From assembly GCA_022457155.1 (NCBI GenBank), contig JAJGOT010000710.1:262889-326888 (forward strand): DNA of 64,000 nt. The letters run 5' to 3'. This document shows, piece by piece, positions 30,382 to 42,323 of the stretch. Both the position numbers and the translations under genes were made by a program. The notes under the pieces are model-generated. The model did no database searches, was not told where the DNA came from, and saw only the letters and a program-made list of their open reading frames with translations. This DNA is from Cladopsammia gracilis (lineage: Eukaryota > Cnidaria > Anthozoa > Scleractinia > Dendrophylliidae). Within the stretch, counting starts at the first letter, position 1, and every line of letters starts with the position of its first letter.

Positions 30382-31866
30382 GACTTTCTTTTCGTAGTAT
30401 GTGTGATACAAAATGACATGTCCTCAATCGACTGGTTAAACAAGACTGTACTACAAAAGTCTACTAATATATAGGTAATTATTAGAGAATTCACGACAGC
30501 AGCGTGTCGGGCTTGCATTGTATTTCAAACGGGTTTACCGAGTGATCACATCGTTTTGATGAAGAGGTGTCGAATGAACATGAAATGAGTTAAGTAGACA
30601 TGAGGAGTGAATTTCGAAAGTGAGTTCAGTAGTATAATTCAGTAGTTAAAAAATAGAAATAATTCATGACGACAAAAGTTTGTTGAACCACCAAAGGATA
30701 TCCTTAATCTGGGGAAATATTTTCCGATGCAATCTATCGTTACGAAAGTGTACAAACATCAACTTAACAGCCTAACCAAGTCAATTCCACGATTAAAGCC
30801 CAGCAAATAGAAGAAATTGTCTATCTACGAATTTTAATAACACTGTTAGATAAATAAAGCCTTTCAAACCATGGTTTGAAGTTATTATGAACAGTGTCGA
30901 GTTTTAAAAGCTCAACTTTGCTGTTGCGTTCAATCAGCAATTTCTATGTTCGCTACATGCTTCAGTTCTAAAACACTTATTTCTAGAGTTCAATTTATAT
31001 TACTATGTCGGTAAAATCGTTTAACCTGTTTTTGGTTGGAAAAATGGATATACCATGTATTCATCATCATACCGGTGCACATGTATACGTTCAGTCGCGT
31101 TTTAACCAAACGTCTCTGCCCGGCTAAGTTCTTTCAAACGCAGTTGTGTTACTCAAGGTATTATTTCGTATAAAACGGTAGTACAAAATTCTAATATATA
31201 GGGAATTATTAGGGAATTCACAACAGCAGCTTGTCGGGCTTGCGTTGCATTTTAAACGGGTTTACCGAGTGATCACATCGTTTTGACGAAGAGGTGTCGA
31301 ATGAATATAACTTTAGTAGATACGAGGAGTGAATTTCGAAAGTTGGTTTAGTAGTATAATTCAGTTGTTTAAAAACAGAAATAATAGACTATTTTGCTAA
31401 TGTTGTGTTCCCAGTGCATCTTTGGTAGTTCCAGTCCTTTGTGGGGGCAAACGACCAGTTTGGCAGGTAATTTGAAATTTTAATTTTGGCCGTTTGCCCC
31501 CACAAAGGACTAGAACAACCCAAGATGCACTGGGAACACAACATTAGCAAAATAGTCTATTCAGCAAGACAAACGTTTGTTGAACCACCAAAGGATATCC
31601 TTTATATGGGGAAATATTTCAGTTCTGATGCAATCCATCGCTACGAAAGTGTATAAACATCAACTTAACAGCATAACCAAGTCAATTTCACGTTTAAAGC
31701 CGAGCAGATAGAAGAAATTGTCTATCTATGAATTTTAATAACACTGTTTGATAAATAAAGCCTTTCAAACCATGGTTTGAAGTTATTATGAACAGTGTCG
31801 AGTTATAAAAAGCTCAACTTTGCTGTTGCGTTCAATCAGCAATTTCTATGTTCGCTACATGCTTCA
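30382..31866. repeat. Two tandem ~0.7-kb repeats after family 1, unit 1
   Basis: Two diverged copies of a ~0.7-0.75 kb 3'-flanking segment lie in tandem (about 30,470-31,190 and 31,190-31,866). Each has ACGTTTGTTGAACCACCAAAGG-like and TAAATAAAGCCTTTCAAACC blocks; AATAAA at 30,853-30,858 could be the poly(A) signal of the upstream gene. Short open frames inside are not conserved in a coding manner. The second copy carries the foldback insertion at 31,385-31,559. The same doublet follows family 1 in units 2 and 3. Confidence 0.6.
31385..31559. mobile_element. Foldback element, unit 1 only
   Basis: The arms TAGACTATTTTGCTAATGTT... and ...AACATTAGCAAAATAGTCTA are reverse complements for ~75 bp, with a short central loop near AATTTGAAATTTTAATTTT. 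The corresponding sites in the other tandem copies (about 43,328 and 54,072) read AAATAATTCAGC without it. Confidence 0.75.
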
Positions 31867-34800
31867 GTTAATGGTCAGTTACCAATGGAAGAACTCACGT
31901 AAAATGCTGCTGGAAAAAAGTGGTTTTACATTGGAACTAAAGGTAACTGACATAGACATTTTTATTACAAGATGCGTTTCAATGTAACTTAGTGTCATCA
32001 TTCGCTTGAAGCAACTTCTTTCACTATAAATTTTACCCGTTTATATCAGTAATTAAACAACAAGAAGACAAACGTTATTTGAAAATCCTTACTTCACTTC
32101 TTTATCTTTATAAAGTATATAACGAACATTTTTATATCTTATATAAGGAATACAGTGACCGCTAAAAAAACTTTCATTTCCGAGAAACCGAAAACTCTAG
32201 TTATCCGGTTTTCCGAGAAAGCGTTATACCATAACAATGTAAGTGCACACGGGAAGAGAAATGGCCGCGACGTTTGTGAACTCTTTCATTTTTATTTGAG
32301 CGTTATAACATGTGTTTTAGTGCAGCTGATGGGCTATAGTTGAGGAATATACTTTGTATGACTTCAGATCTCTTTTACAACTCTGGAGAAATTTGTTAGC
32401 TGATCATGAAGCAAGGTAAACACGTAATGATATACCTTTGTTCTTTCCATATAAAATATTTCTTCATGTTTTCATTTAGACAATAAATTGTGAGATTTTC
32501 GGTAACAAAATGCATGCACAAAATACATGATTAAGCATCGAATCATGATGGCAGTGAAAAACGGTTTTCAACATATGTCGCAATTTATTCTTTTTATTGC
32601 CACTGAGATGTGTGATAGAATTCCTACAAGCAGTTAAATTATATTTTTAAATGATACACCTGTTGTTAAGTAAGCTGTGGATGAAAACTCTCAAATATTG
32701 TAAAGTTTAAGCTATTTTGAACAATCTAAACAGTTTGGAGTTAATCGTGCCTTGTTTGGTAAGCTGAGCATGAGAATACTGAACATGCAGTGCAAAGACT
32801 GGAACGGTTCAAGGCAGCAGTGCTCTCTTGACTCTCTAGAATCCAAACGTAAAGGATTCAGCATCTTTCCAACTACAACTGCATGTTGAGGGTTTCAGTT
32901 TTCGAGCATAGTTTTGTATCACTTATTCGGTTTACTGGCAACGCTTTAGTATTTGCGGCTTAAAAGCGGCGTTCGCAATCAGGATTACAGAAAGACGTTT
33001 CTGCCTTGTAGCATTACATTAAGATTGCTAGGACCGACAACATCGTCCATTTGTTTTCACTGTCTCTAGTATGCTTAGGAAGGCTCGAAATCGAAAAACG
33101 CTTCGTCGCTATTCGCATTTGGAAATTGTTTTATCCATATAGAGCAGTGTACTTCAAACACCCGCATAGCTTTCTATTATTCAACACAGGCAAAACAAGA
33201 GATGGAGGTAACTGATTTCTCGGCGAAAAATGATGCTGTGGATTATCCTATCAAATTTGAAAGGCTGTTTTCAATATGACTAGCGTCACCGCGCAGAAAT
33301 ACGCTAAGCATATTGTACATGTACAATACATGCAAGCGCCAGCGGAGAACAATTTCTGAGAAAACGACGGTATGCATAACGAAACATTCAAATGCAAGAT
33401 CACTGATTGGTCGAGGAAACCTCCACGTCATCGAAAGCAAAGGTTTGCCCGTCAGGGTGCATTTGTCTCCTTCTATAAATCATTTCCGGCTGGAGCGGAA
33501 CTCCATTTTGCAAAATATGTACTTTTGGAAATCATTCGCTATATTCTAAATGCAGTAATCGTTTTTCTTTGATATTTTCGTAATCTTTAATTATGAAGCT
33601 TTCAGAAGATATATAGTTTGTTGGGGTTGTAAAGGGGCATAAAGAAATAAAAAGACACGAAAGCAAAGTCGTGTTTTGGGGTGCACTGATACCTTAAACC
33701 GAACAAACCGGGATGTAAACGCTCGCCTTCTAAGGATTAATCACAATATTCATGATTGCCGAAGAACAGTTTGGACAACATATAATAGATTTCAATAAGA
33801 TGGTTGCTTTATATGGAAACTTTATATGGAAACTGCATCAAGAACTCGTCAAAATAAAAGAGTTGATGGCCAGTCAACATCAATATCAATTGCACGATGC
33901 GTTGATTGGTATAGGTTTTTTCTGACACTAATAGTTTCAAACACCAATAACGCTGTATTGCGTGTTCTATGTTTTGAGAAAAGAAAGTGAAGAAATCATA
34001 ATTAATCCATTTTCTGATTTTGACAAGGTGTCTTCAAGGCATCCGAAGGAGAATGCCACGAGGTATATGTGGTTCTTTTGTGAATGGTGAGTGGTTTGAA
34101 TACTACATCGTGAGGCCACAGAAACCTTCTGCTGAGCAATGGGCATAGTCTACAGTGAATTCAAGTCGGTGAATTAACAATTAACTCAACGCAATAAAGC
34201 AAACAAAGCGATTAAGAGATTTCGAAACAATGGTACTTAACTCTATTCCCAAGAATGTTTAATTTTGGGAATTTAATTGAAGCAGATTAAGCAGGTCCAT
34301 GAACAAAGGAATTTTCCCTTGTAGTAGATAAATTTCTTGTTTATTTCTTTCAGTTTTAGGTAGACGCTCAACTCCATTAACTCAAAGCATTATCGATAAA
34401 TTGATATGAAGATTCCGGGAACTTGTTTAGTCACCCAATTCCGCGAGTGCAGTGTTTCTATTTGAATATCTGCATGCGCTGCTTTTGACTTGTGAATATC
34501 AGGGGGTGGTCACAAGTGTGATACGGTCAATACTATACCAAATATCCATGGTAACCTGCTGTTGAGATGCCGCGCTTAGTCTCGTATGCTTCTCTCTTGC
34601 TTTTTCTATTTACTATATTCACTGAATTTATCTTTGGGAAAGCGTTCATGCATTCAATCCTGGTCAATATGATTACACAAAGTCAATCAATGACGAACAA
34701 CAATTAATGCCTGGGTTGACTGAGTGTGATCCAGACATCTTTCTTCGCTCTCTGCGATTCATTTATTGCGATGAAGCGAAATTTGAAGATATAGACATAC

Positions 34801-35160
34801 TGTTAAACTGTGGCATCTTGCTGACAAGTACGACGTACCTACGCTTGCAAAAAATGGAAACATCAGAGAATGGATCCGTTGGACGTTTTCCAAGTTTTTT
34901 GACATACCCTCAAGTTAATTGAAAACAGTGTGTAACATTTGAATTGTTTGCTGGAACTGACTAAAGCGAGAGAAATTGGTCAAGACATTTCGTTATGGGT
35001 TTCAATGTAGAGTTACAGTCATTGTTTGCTTGAAGCAATGTCTTTCACTAGCAATCCTAAACGTTTATATCAGTGATTTCATAACAGGAAGAATGAAGTT
35101 ACAGTTCTAAATTCTTACTTCTTCCAATTCTACTATTCTTAATAGTTTAAAATCACGACA
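31867..35160. pseudogene. Degenerate partial unit: family 2 3' flank plus broken BTB gene
   Basis: Starting with ATGGTCAGTTACCAATGGAA, this stretch matches the sequence after family 2 genes (36,617; 47,460), but the coding part of family 2 is missing. It continues through a shortened intergenic region, with STAT/IRF-like sites at 32178-32193 and a promoter-cassette element TTCTGAGAA at 33354-33362. A BTB remnant follows at 34,707-34,922 that lacks the first ~75 codons and is shifted by a small deletion around 34,795. No intact gene. Confidence 0.6.
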
Positions 35161-35429
35161 GTGACTGTTTCACTCAACGTGTTCGATAATTGGTTACCAT
35201 TGTGTCATGTCTTGACAGTTTTGAATGCTGGGTGTTTTTGTGCCTTGTCAGTGGCTATGGACTCTGTACCATGCGCAATAGGTAAGAACCACGTCATAAT
35301 GATTAAACCTGTACGTCCAGAAAATACGTCCTGTTCTGTTGCCCTTCATCGATCGCATCTCATTTCGTTGTAGCGGCATTGCTTATAGCAAAGTTCTGTT
35401 TCACCGTCGGCGAAAAAGTTCACAATACA

Positions 35430-36416
35430 ATGAGCGACGCGTTCTCTCGGCAAATGGAAGGAGCCAACACAGTTATGGCATCTAAGGCCGCCCGCACAGG
35501 GATACTTAGCCTAACACTTGGAGGAAGACTCTCTAATGATCCAGAAATTATCACTAGCCATACCGAGCAAATCGCTTTTCTCGAGAAAGAAATCCAACAA
35601 AAGAACGAAGAAATATCGCGACTGAACGAAGACGTAAAGGAGCTTCGGGAGCAAAACGATGAATTCAAAATTACCGTGGAGTCGAAAAACAGAGAAATTA
35701 AGAACCTAAGGGACAAAATCGACAAACTGGAAACTGAGAAGAAAGTCTTGGAAACGAAGCTGAGATCTGTTGAAGTCGAGCTAGAAGTTGTGAGAAAGGA
35801 AGTCGGTGAGTTGAAAGAGGCGAACAAGATCCAGGAGGAAAAGAACTCTACATTGGAAGTGAATGTAGAAAAACTGACAAAGAAAATGGATGGAGTTAAA
35901 AATGAAAACAGGTCTCTTCAAAAGGAGCTCAAGGAGCTGCGTGAAGAGGTACAAAGCAAGTCGCCATTAGGGGTATCAAAAGGAATGGCTTTACCGTACC
36001 TTACTGACCCCGTCGTCGAGTGGGCTTCACTAGTTCTGGGTGAACTGTGCTGGCAAATACAAGCCATGATGTACAAGAATGTTCTTCCAAATATGTATAA
36101 AGACCGAATGAGTTACAAAGTGAAGCATATAGAGGAAGATATAAAGGGATTGGAAGACGAGCAACAAAAACAGGAAGCGTGGCAGAAATGGGGCGAACTC
36201 AAAACGAAGCTGAAGTGGAATAAACGAATTCACAAGAGAGCGATGAAATCGATCCAGGATGGCCGAAATATGGCCGCTCATCCTGAGATAGACGAGGAAT
36301 CACTCCGTGCCTCGGCAGATCTGATGGAGAAGGAAGGAAAACTCACCGACTGGCAAAGCCCCGATTGTGTCAAAGAGTTCATAGAAATGTGGAAAACACT
36401 GAAACAACAAAAGTAA
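35430..36416 (+). CDS. Coiled-coil protein with HEPN-like C-terminal domain, family 2, unit 1
   Basis: I start at the ATG at 35430 (MSDAFSRQMEGAN), which is shared with the unit 2 copy; this gives 328 residues. The coiled coil (~45-190) is followed by a linker and the C-terminal helical domain: SLVLGELCWQIQAMMYKNVLPN, YKVKHIEEDIKGLE, R279-N-M-A-A-H284-P and DWQSPDCVKEFIEMWKTL. It shares the domain layout and R-N-x-x-A-H motif with family 1 but only modest identity, so the families are old relative to the tandem units. No introns visible. Cellular role unknown; RNA cleavage is a hypothesis based on the motif. Confidence 0.7.
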   Translation: MSDAFSRQMEGANTVMASKAARTGILSLTLGGRLSNDPEIITSHTEQIAFLEKEIQQKNEEISRLNEDVKELREQNDEFKITVESKNREIKNLRDKIDKLETEKKVLETKLRSVEVELEVVRKEVGELKEANKIQEEKNSTLEVNVEKLTKKMDGVKNENRSLQKELKELREEVQSKSPLGVSKGMALPYLTDPVVEWASLVLGELCWQIQAMMYKNVLPNMYKDRMSYKVKHIEEDIKGLEDEQQKQEAWQKWGELKTKLKWNKRIHKRAMKSIQDGRNMAAHPEIDEESLRASADLMEKEGKLTDWQSPDCVKEFIEMWKTLKQQK

Positions 36417-39405
36417 AACATCGATCATGTCGAGATGCCACACATCAATTTTGCACTTTTAAAATAATGAATGTTTAAATGTTGTTTCCAAAAGTAGGAT
36501 AGTGTAGATCGTCGAAGCGGTAGAGAAATCCAGACATACTTGCTTTTATCAGTTAATCGCGGAACAATATTCTACGAAATACTCTACGCGCGTGGCATGG
36601 GATATTCTATAGTTTGTTAATGGTCAGTTACCAGTGGAAACTCACGTAAAATGCTGCTGGGAAAAAGTGGTTTTACAATGGAACTAAAGGTGACTGACAA
36701 AGACATTTTATTATGCGTTTCAATGTAACTGGGTGTCATCATTCGCTTGAAGCAACTTCTTTCACTATAAATTTTACCCGTTTATATCAGTAATTAAACA
36801 ACAAGAAGACAAAAGTTATTTGAAAATTCTTACTTCTTCATCTTCATGAAGTGTATAAGGAACATTTTTGTATCTTATAAGGAATATAGTGACCGCTAAA
36901 AAAACTTTCATTTCCGAGAAACCGAAAACTCTAGTTACCCGGTTTTCCGAGAAAGCGTTAGACAATAACAATGTAGTGCACACGGGAAGGGAAATGGCCG
37001 CGACTTTTGTGAACTCTTTTATTTTTATTTGAGCGTTGTAACATGTGTTCTAAGTTAGTGCAGCTGATGGGCTATAGTTGAGGAATATACTTCAGATCTC
37101 TCACAGCTGATCAGGAAGCAAGGTAACAGGTAATGATATATCTTTATTCTTTCCATATAAAATGTTTCGGGTACTTTCATAATTTTTTAAGAACATTTTA
37201 TACCCGATCTCTCTCAGAAAGATTGGACAATAAATTGTGAGATTTTCGCGAACAAAATGCCACAAAATACACGAGTAAGCATCGAATCTTGATGGCACTG
37301 AAAAACAGTTTTCAACATATGTCGTAAAATATAAACACGTGAAGCCTTGGAAGTTCAAGTTTAATGTTCGCGCAAAATCGAGGACTTAAAATGTGAAGAG
37401 TAAATTAATCTTGATCTTACATTTTATACATGGCGGTTATGTCGGGTAGTACAAGATAGATCAGAATATTGCAATGTCATTCACGGTCTATAAAGGACAA
37501 TAGCTGTGAATTTAGCATAGTGTTTGCCGCTCTTCAACTTGCACATTTACATGGCCTTTATTTATAAAGAAAACTATACATGTGGTTGCATTTATAAAAG
37601 CGAAATTAAACGAAGTATATTGACTGTATATCCTTGGCTCATTGCATCTCTAGTTGAACTGCGACTCGTGCACTAGAGGTTTTGTTTTACATTATTTTGT
37701 TCACAGGAACAACATGCCTTGTAAAATACTGAAAAAACAAATGGTACTGTGCAAAAGTGCTTTCGAAGCGGTTTCATTTGAATGGTCACATCATAGGATT
37801 ATGTCAACGGACTCAAAAGTTAGAACTACATTACATGACACTGGGAGTGAAATTAGGATTGAAGAATGCAATTTATTGCCACTGAGATGTGTGATAGAAT
37901 TCCTACAAGCAGTTAAATTATATTCTGTTTTTAAATGATAGACCTGTTGTTAAGTAAGCTGTGGATGAAAACTCTCAAATATTCTAAGGTTTAAGCTATT
38001 TTGAACAATCTAAACAGTTTGGAGTTAATCGTGCCTTGTTTAGTAAGCTGAGCATGAGAATACTGAACATACGTTAAGGTTTACACCACTTTATGCATCT
38101 TAACGTTCTTTCATGCAGTGCAAAGATAGAACGGTTCAAGGCTGCAGTGCTCTCTTGACTCTAGTTCTAGAATCCAAACGTAAAGGATTTAGCATCTTTC
38201 CAACTACAACTGCATGTTGAGGGTTTCAGTTTTCGAGCATAGCTATTGTATCACTTATTCGGTTTACTGGTAACGGTTTAGTATTTGAGGTTAAAAGCAG
38301 CGTTTGCAATCAGGGCTGCAGAAAAACGTTTCTACCTTGTAGCATTACATTAAGATTGCCAGGGCCGACAGTATCGTCCTTTTGTTTTCACTGCTTTGTA
38401 TGCTTAGGAAGGCTAGAAATCGAAAAACGCTGGTCTTATCCATATCGTGCAGTGTAATTCAACAACCACAAGAGCTTTCTATTATTCAACACACTGATTT
38501 CAGTCGGCGAAAAATGATGCTGTGGATTATCCTATCAAATGTTAAATGCTGTTTTCAATATGACTAGTGTCACCGCGCATTAATTCCGCATACGCTAAGC
38601 ATATTGTACATGTACAATCACAATACATGCAAGCGCCAGCGGAGAACAATTTCTCAGAAAACGACGGCATGAATAACAAAAACATTCAAATGCAAGAAAG
38701 AAAGTCCCGATTAAGTAGGTCCACGAACTATTTCATGGATGTGTTTATAGCGTGAGAATTTTCCCTTGTAATAGATAAATTTCTTGTTTACGCCTTTCAG
38801 TTTTAGGTAGACGCTCCGAAGTTTCCGGGAACTTGGTCAGTCACCCAATTCCGAGAAACTTGCACTGCAGTGTTTATATTTGAATATCCGCATGCGTTGC
38901 TTTGACTTATAGATATCAGGGGGTGGTTACAAGTGTGACACCGTGTATCCATGGTAACCTGCTGCTGAGATGCCGCGTTTAGTCTCGTATAGACCTCTTT
39001 CATAATGGCGGCCGATTTATTTATTCTTTTACATGTATGTTAATTAGCCTCACTGGCCTCGGTAACATGTGGCCAGTGAGACCAATTAGCATACATATAA
39101 AAGAAAAAATAAATTGGCCGCCATTATGAAAGAGGTCTATGCTTCTCTCTTGCTTTTTCTATTTACTATATTTAATTCACTGTTTATCTTTGGGAAAGCG
39201 TTCATGCAGGCAATCCAGGTTAATACGATTATACATTGTCAATCAATGACGAACAACAATTAATGCCTCGGTTGAATTCTTGTTTAATTTGACTAGATTT
39301 TTCGCTTTCTCTTTCGCCTGGCTTTATATCCTTCAGCCAAGACAGGAACTTGCATTCAGGTTAATAGCGAGACTGTTATCAGATCTTTAAATTGAAAGGG
39401 AAGGG
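36417..39405. other. Intergenic region, end of unit 1 and start of unit 2
   Basis: No reliable gene. It contains composite STAT/IRF-like sites (TTCCGAGAA 36912-36920 overlapping GAAACCGAAA 36918-36927, and TTCCGAGAA at 36945-36953), the unit boundary at 37,508, and the small conserved frame 37714-37938. Two further STAT-like sites lie at 38823-38831 and 38849-38857. The uninterrupted Polinton target ...CTGTGAATTTAGCATAG is at 37,505-37,520. Confidence 0.5.
38990..39139. mobile_element. Foldback MITE-like element, unit 2
   Basis: Same element as at 27,009-27,158 at the same position in the repeat, with few differences. It must have inserted before units 1 and 2 separated, and it is missing from unit 3. 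Confidence 0.75.
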
Positions 39406-39846
39406 ATGGGTTCAGCTAAAGTAGAGATGAGGTGGCAGACAAAGAGAAGTACGGTATTGGAAAGAAGCAAGTACATGTTCAACAACCCTCTGCTAAGTGA
39501 TGTTAAGTTTGCCTTCCCCAACACCCAGACCACCATTCCTGCGCATAAGTATGTTCTCGCTGTCAGCAGTCCAGTGTTCTTGGCTGTATTTTTCGGTGAT
39601 CTGGCTGTGAGCAGTGATGCTATAGACATTACCGAGTGCGATCCAGACATCTTTCTTCGCTTTCTGCGATTCATTTATTGCGATGAAGCGAACTTTGAAG
39701 ATATAGACTGCGCTGTTAAACTGTGGCATCTTGCTGACAAATACGACGTACCTTCGCTAGCAAAAAAATGCGAGTTTTTAAATGGAAACATTAGAGAATG
39801 GATCCGATGGACGTTTTCCAAGTTTTTCGACATACCCTCCAGTTGA
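39406..39846 (+). CDS. BTB/POZ-domain protein, unit 2
   Basis: Same protein as at 27425 apart from an in-frame loss of one Glu codon (AKKCEFLNG versus AKKCEEFLNG). It is a 146-residue BTB-only protein; dimerisation residues and the HKYVLAVSSPVF core are unchanged. The intact frame after duplication suggests it is still used, though the copies are too young for strong inference. Confidence 0.75.
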   Translation: MGSAKVEMRWQTKRSTVLERSKYMFNNPLLSDVKFAFPNTQTTIPAHKYVLAVSSPVFLAVFFGDLAVSSDAIDITECDPDIFLRFLRFIYCDEANFEDIDCAVKLWHLADKYDVPSLAKKCEFLNGNIREWIRWTFSKFFDIPSS

Positions 39847-41309
39847 ATGAAGACAGTGTGTGACATTTGAATTGTTTGCTGGAACTGACTTAAGCGAAAG
39901 AAACTGGCCAAGATGTCTAATTTAATATGTGTTTCAATGTAGAGTTAGAGTGATCGTTTGCTTGAAGCAATTTTTTTCACTAGCAATCCTTAACGTTTAT
40001 ATCAGTAGTGATTCAACAACAAGAAGAACAAAGCTATTCTTAGAAATTCTAACTTCAAAACTATATTAAGTCTTTACAAAGAACATTTTTTAATCTTTAT
40101 AGTTATAGGGAATATATATTGACCGGCGTTGAACTGAAAAACGTTCATTTCCGAGAAACCGAAAACTACACATCCGGTTTTCCGGGAAAGCATTCGACCA
40201 TATGAACACAAGGTTAAATACATGCAGTGATTAATGGGGAGATGGGTCTGCCACTGACATGTAAGTTCACAACGAAATAATGTCAGTCAGGATGTTCGTG
40301 AACTCTTTTCACATTCCAGCGTGGGAGGTGGGGGGGGGGGGGGTGGGAATGTTAGAGATGGGTAGTTTTAAATGTTGGCCAGCAGATGAAACATAAAAGT
40401 TACTTGCATAAAACTTCCAAAAAAATGATTATGTCCTAAGCACGTGTTTAAAAATGATTATTATCGTATATTATTATTCGTTATTTCAAAAAGCCTTTTC
40501 AAACAAAATATTGCATCATGGGTATTGCGAACAAACATGGCAGGATTTCAAAGGTTAATGTGAGAATCTTTTATCTTAAAAGTTGAAGTTTGATCCATTG
40601 CTTTCGTTTCCGAATTTTCTTCTCTGGGAAATTAAACATATTGTTCCAAAGTTGTCCTGGAATAAATATGAAGACGCCAGTATACTAAAAAGTAAAATTG
40701 CAGATCATCAGCCCGCGAGCTAGCCTTGCGCGAAGTACGGACGGGCGCGCCCGCGAAAAATTCCGCTTGTCATGACCATGAAAAATAACGAGCTCGGTTC
40801 TATGCCTGGTTCTACGAGTATGGAGCTCCACGAAGCGGGCCTTTGGCCCGCGAGAGCTTCGCTATGAAAACAAGCCTTGAAACAAAAATAGACGAACAAT
40901 GGAAACGATTTCATTTATGCCTAGCAGTATACTAAAAATACTAAATACCCGCAAAAGTCCGGTACATTATGCAATCGCGAGGCGTGGATTTCTTAATAAA
41001 AATATTGCAGCTGCTATTTATCCTATCAAATTTCGAGGATTGTATCCGCGCGTAAATACCGCATACGCTGAGCGTATTGTTCAAGTGCCAGCGGTAGAGC
41101 AATTTCTGAGAAAACGATGTGCTAACTGCGCATGGCCGAATTTTCAAATACAAGACAACTATTGGTTGAGGAAACAGCCACGTCATTCGGAGCAAAGACC
41201 TATCCTTCAGGGTGCGTGACAACCATCATTTAACTGAACGTTCTAGGATACAAACGCACGCCTCAGAAGATAAGTAGTTTTCTGTGGCTTTATTGCCAGG
41301 ACGCCGAAA
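39847..41309. other. Intergenic region before family 1, unit 2
   Basis: No reliable gene. Composite TTCCGAGAA (40149-40157) and GAAACCGAAA (40155-40164), a long G run (40322-40348), and the promoter-cassette TTCTGAGAA at 41104-41112 lie here. The open frame at 40899-41219 is the counterpart of the non-coding frame in unit 1. Confidence 0.5.
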
Positions 41310-42323
41310 ATGATTACTGAAGAGCAGATTCGACAGCTCAGTGAAGATGTCGACCCAATGGCGGCGGCGGCTTTGGTGGGAATGAACTTTACACTGAGAA
41401 GAGAAGTGCATCAAGAACGCGCCAACATGATGTTTATTCAACACAGCGAAGATATCGAGTCCCTCAAGAAGCAGATCGATGAAAAAAATAGAGAAATAAC
41501 CGATTTACGGAAAGCCATGGAAGCTCTCGAAGAGCAAAACCAAATGCTGACAGTTGCATTGAAGTCCAGAAACGAAGAGATCAAAGCTCTCAAAGCGAGA
41601 ATCGGTCGACTTGAAAATGACAAGAAGGAATTGGTAGACGAATTACAATCTGTTAAAGTGAAGGTTAGTCGAATGGAGAATGACATCAAAGAGTTGAGTG
41701 AAGCAAAAATGGCCCAAGAGGAGAAAAATATAGAACTGCAGGAACATTTGGACAAAGTTTCAGGGAAGATGGAGAGCAGAAACCAAGCAATAAAAAAGGA
41801 GATAAAGGAGATAAAAGAATCGCAACACAGGGAGCTTCCGCCATCTGCAGGTCTTTCACGAGCACCACGCCAAATACCTCCTCCACTATTACCACGACAT
41901 TTGCAGATAGCCGATCGCGAACTACATGCCTCTCTGTTATTGGGAGAATTGTCTCGTCAACTCCAAAACAAGATGTACAAGATAGTGTTTCCAAATTTTT
42001 TTTCCTCTAACAGAAACTACAAGATGAAGAACATTCATCGCGATTTGGAAAAACTTCCTCAACCGACTGAGGAGAAGGAAAGATCTAAGAAAAGGTGGGA
42101 TGAGGTACATGGGCAGTTCAAATGGGACGAAGCTTACGAAGAAGCGATGAAAGCGCTTCAAGATAGCAGGAATCTTGATGCTCATCCCAGTCCGTTGACG
42201 GAGGAGGGTCTCAACAGAGCGGCAGAAATGATGGATGCGAAAGGTAACCTAAAAGGATGGCTTTCGTTGAAACGGGTCCACGAGTTAATCCAAATTTGGA
42301 AACAACTGCACATGATGGAGTAA
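41310..42323 (+). CDS. Coiled-coil protein with HEPN-like C-terminal domain, family 1, unit 2
   Basis: This 337-residue copy is almost identical to the unit 1 gene. The extra residue comes from one additional Ala codon in the MAAAALVG stretch. A few substitutions fall in the linker (RQIPPPLLPRH) and in LSRQLQNKMYKIVFPNFF. The RNLDAHP motif and the terminal KRVHELIQIWKQL helix are unchanged. Length difference in a GCG run points to a microsatellite-like change. Confidence 0.7.
   Translation: MITEEQIRQLSEDVDPMAAAALVGMNFTLRREVHQERANMMFIQHSEDIESLKKQIDEKNREITDLRKAMEALEEQNQMLTVALKSRNEEIKALKARIGRLENDKKELVDELQSVKVKVSRMENDIKELSEAKMAQEEKNIELQEHLDKVSGKMESRNQAIKKEIKEIKESQHRELPPSAGLSRAPRQIPPPLLPRHLQIADRELHASLLLGELSRQLQNKMYKIVFPNFFSSNRNYKMKNIHRDLEKLPQPTEEKERSKKRWDEVHGQFKWDEAYEEAMKALQDSRNLDAHPSPLTEEGLNRAAEMMDAKGNLKGWLSLKRVHELIQIWKQLHMME

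Larger units (their letters stand above)
25544..37507 (+). repeat. Host tandem unit 1 (~12.0 kb)
   Basis: First of three tandem host units that begin GAATTTAGCATAGTGTTTGCC. It contains a BTB gene, coiled-coil family 1, a degenerate partial second copy (31.87-34.9 kb) and coiled-coil family 2. It is longer than unit 2 because of the internal partial copy and a foldback insertion at 31,385-31,559. The Polinton is inserted exactly at its first bases. Confidence 0.85.
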
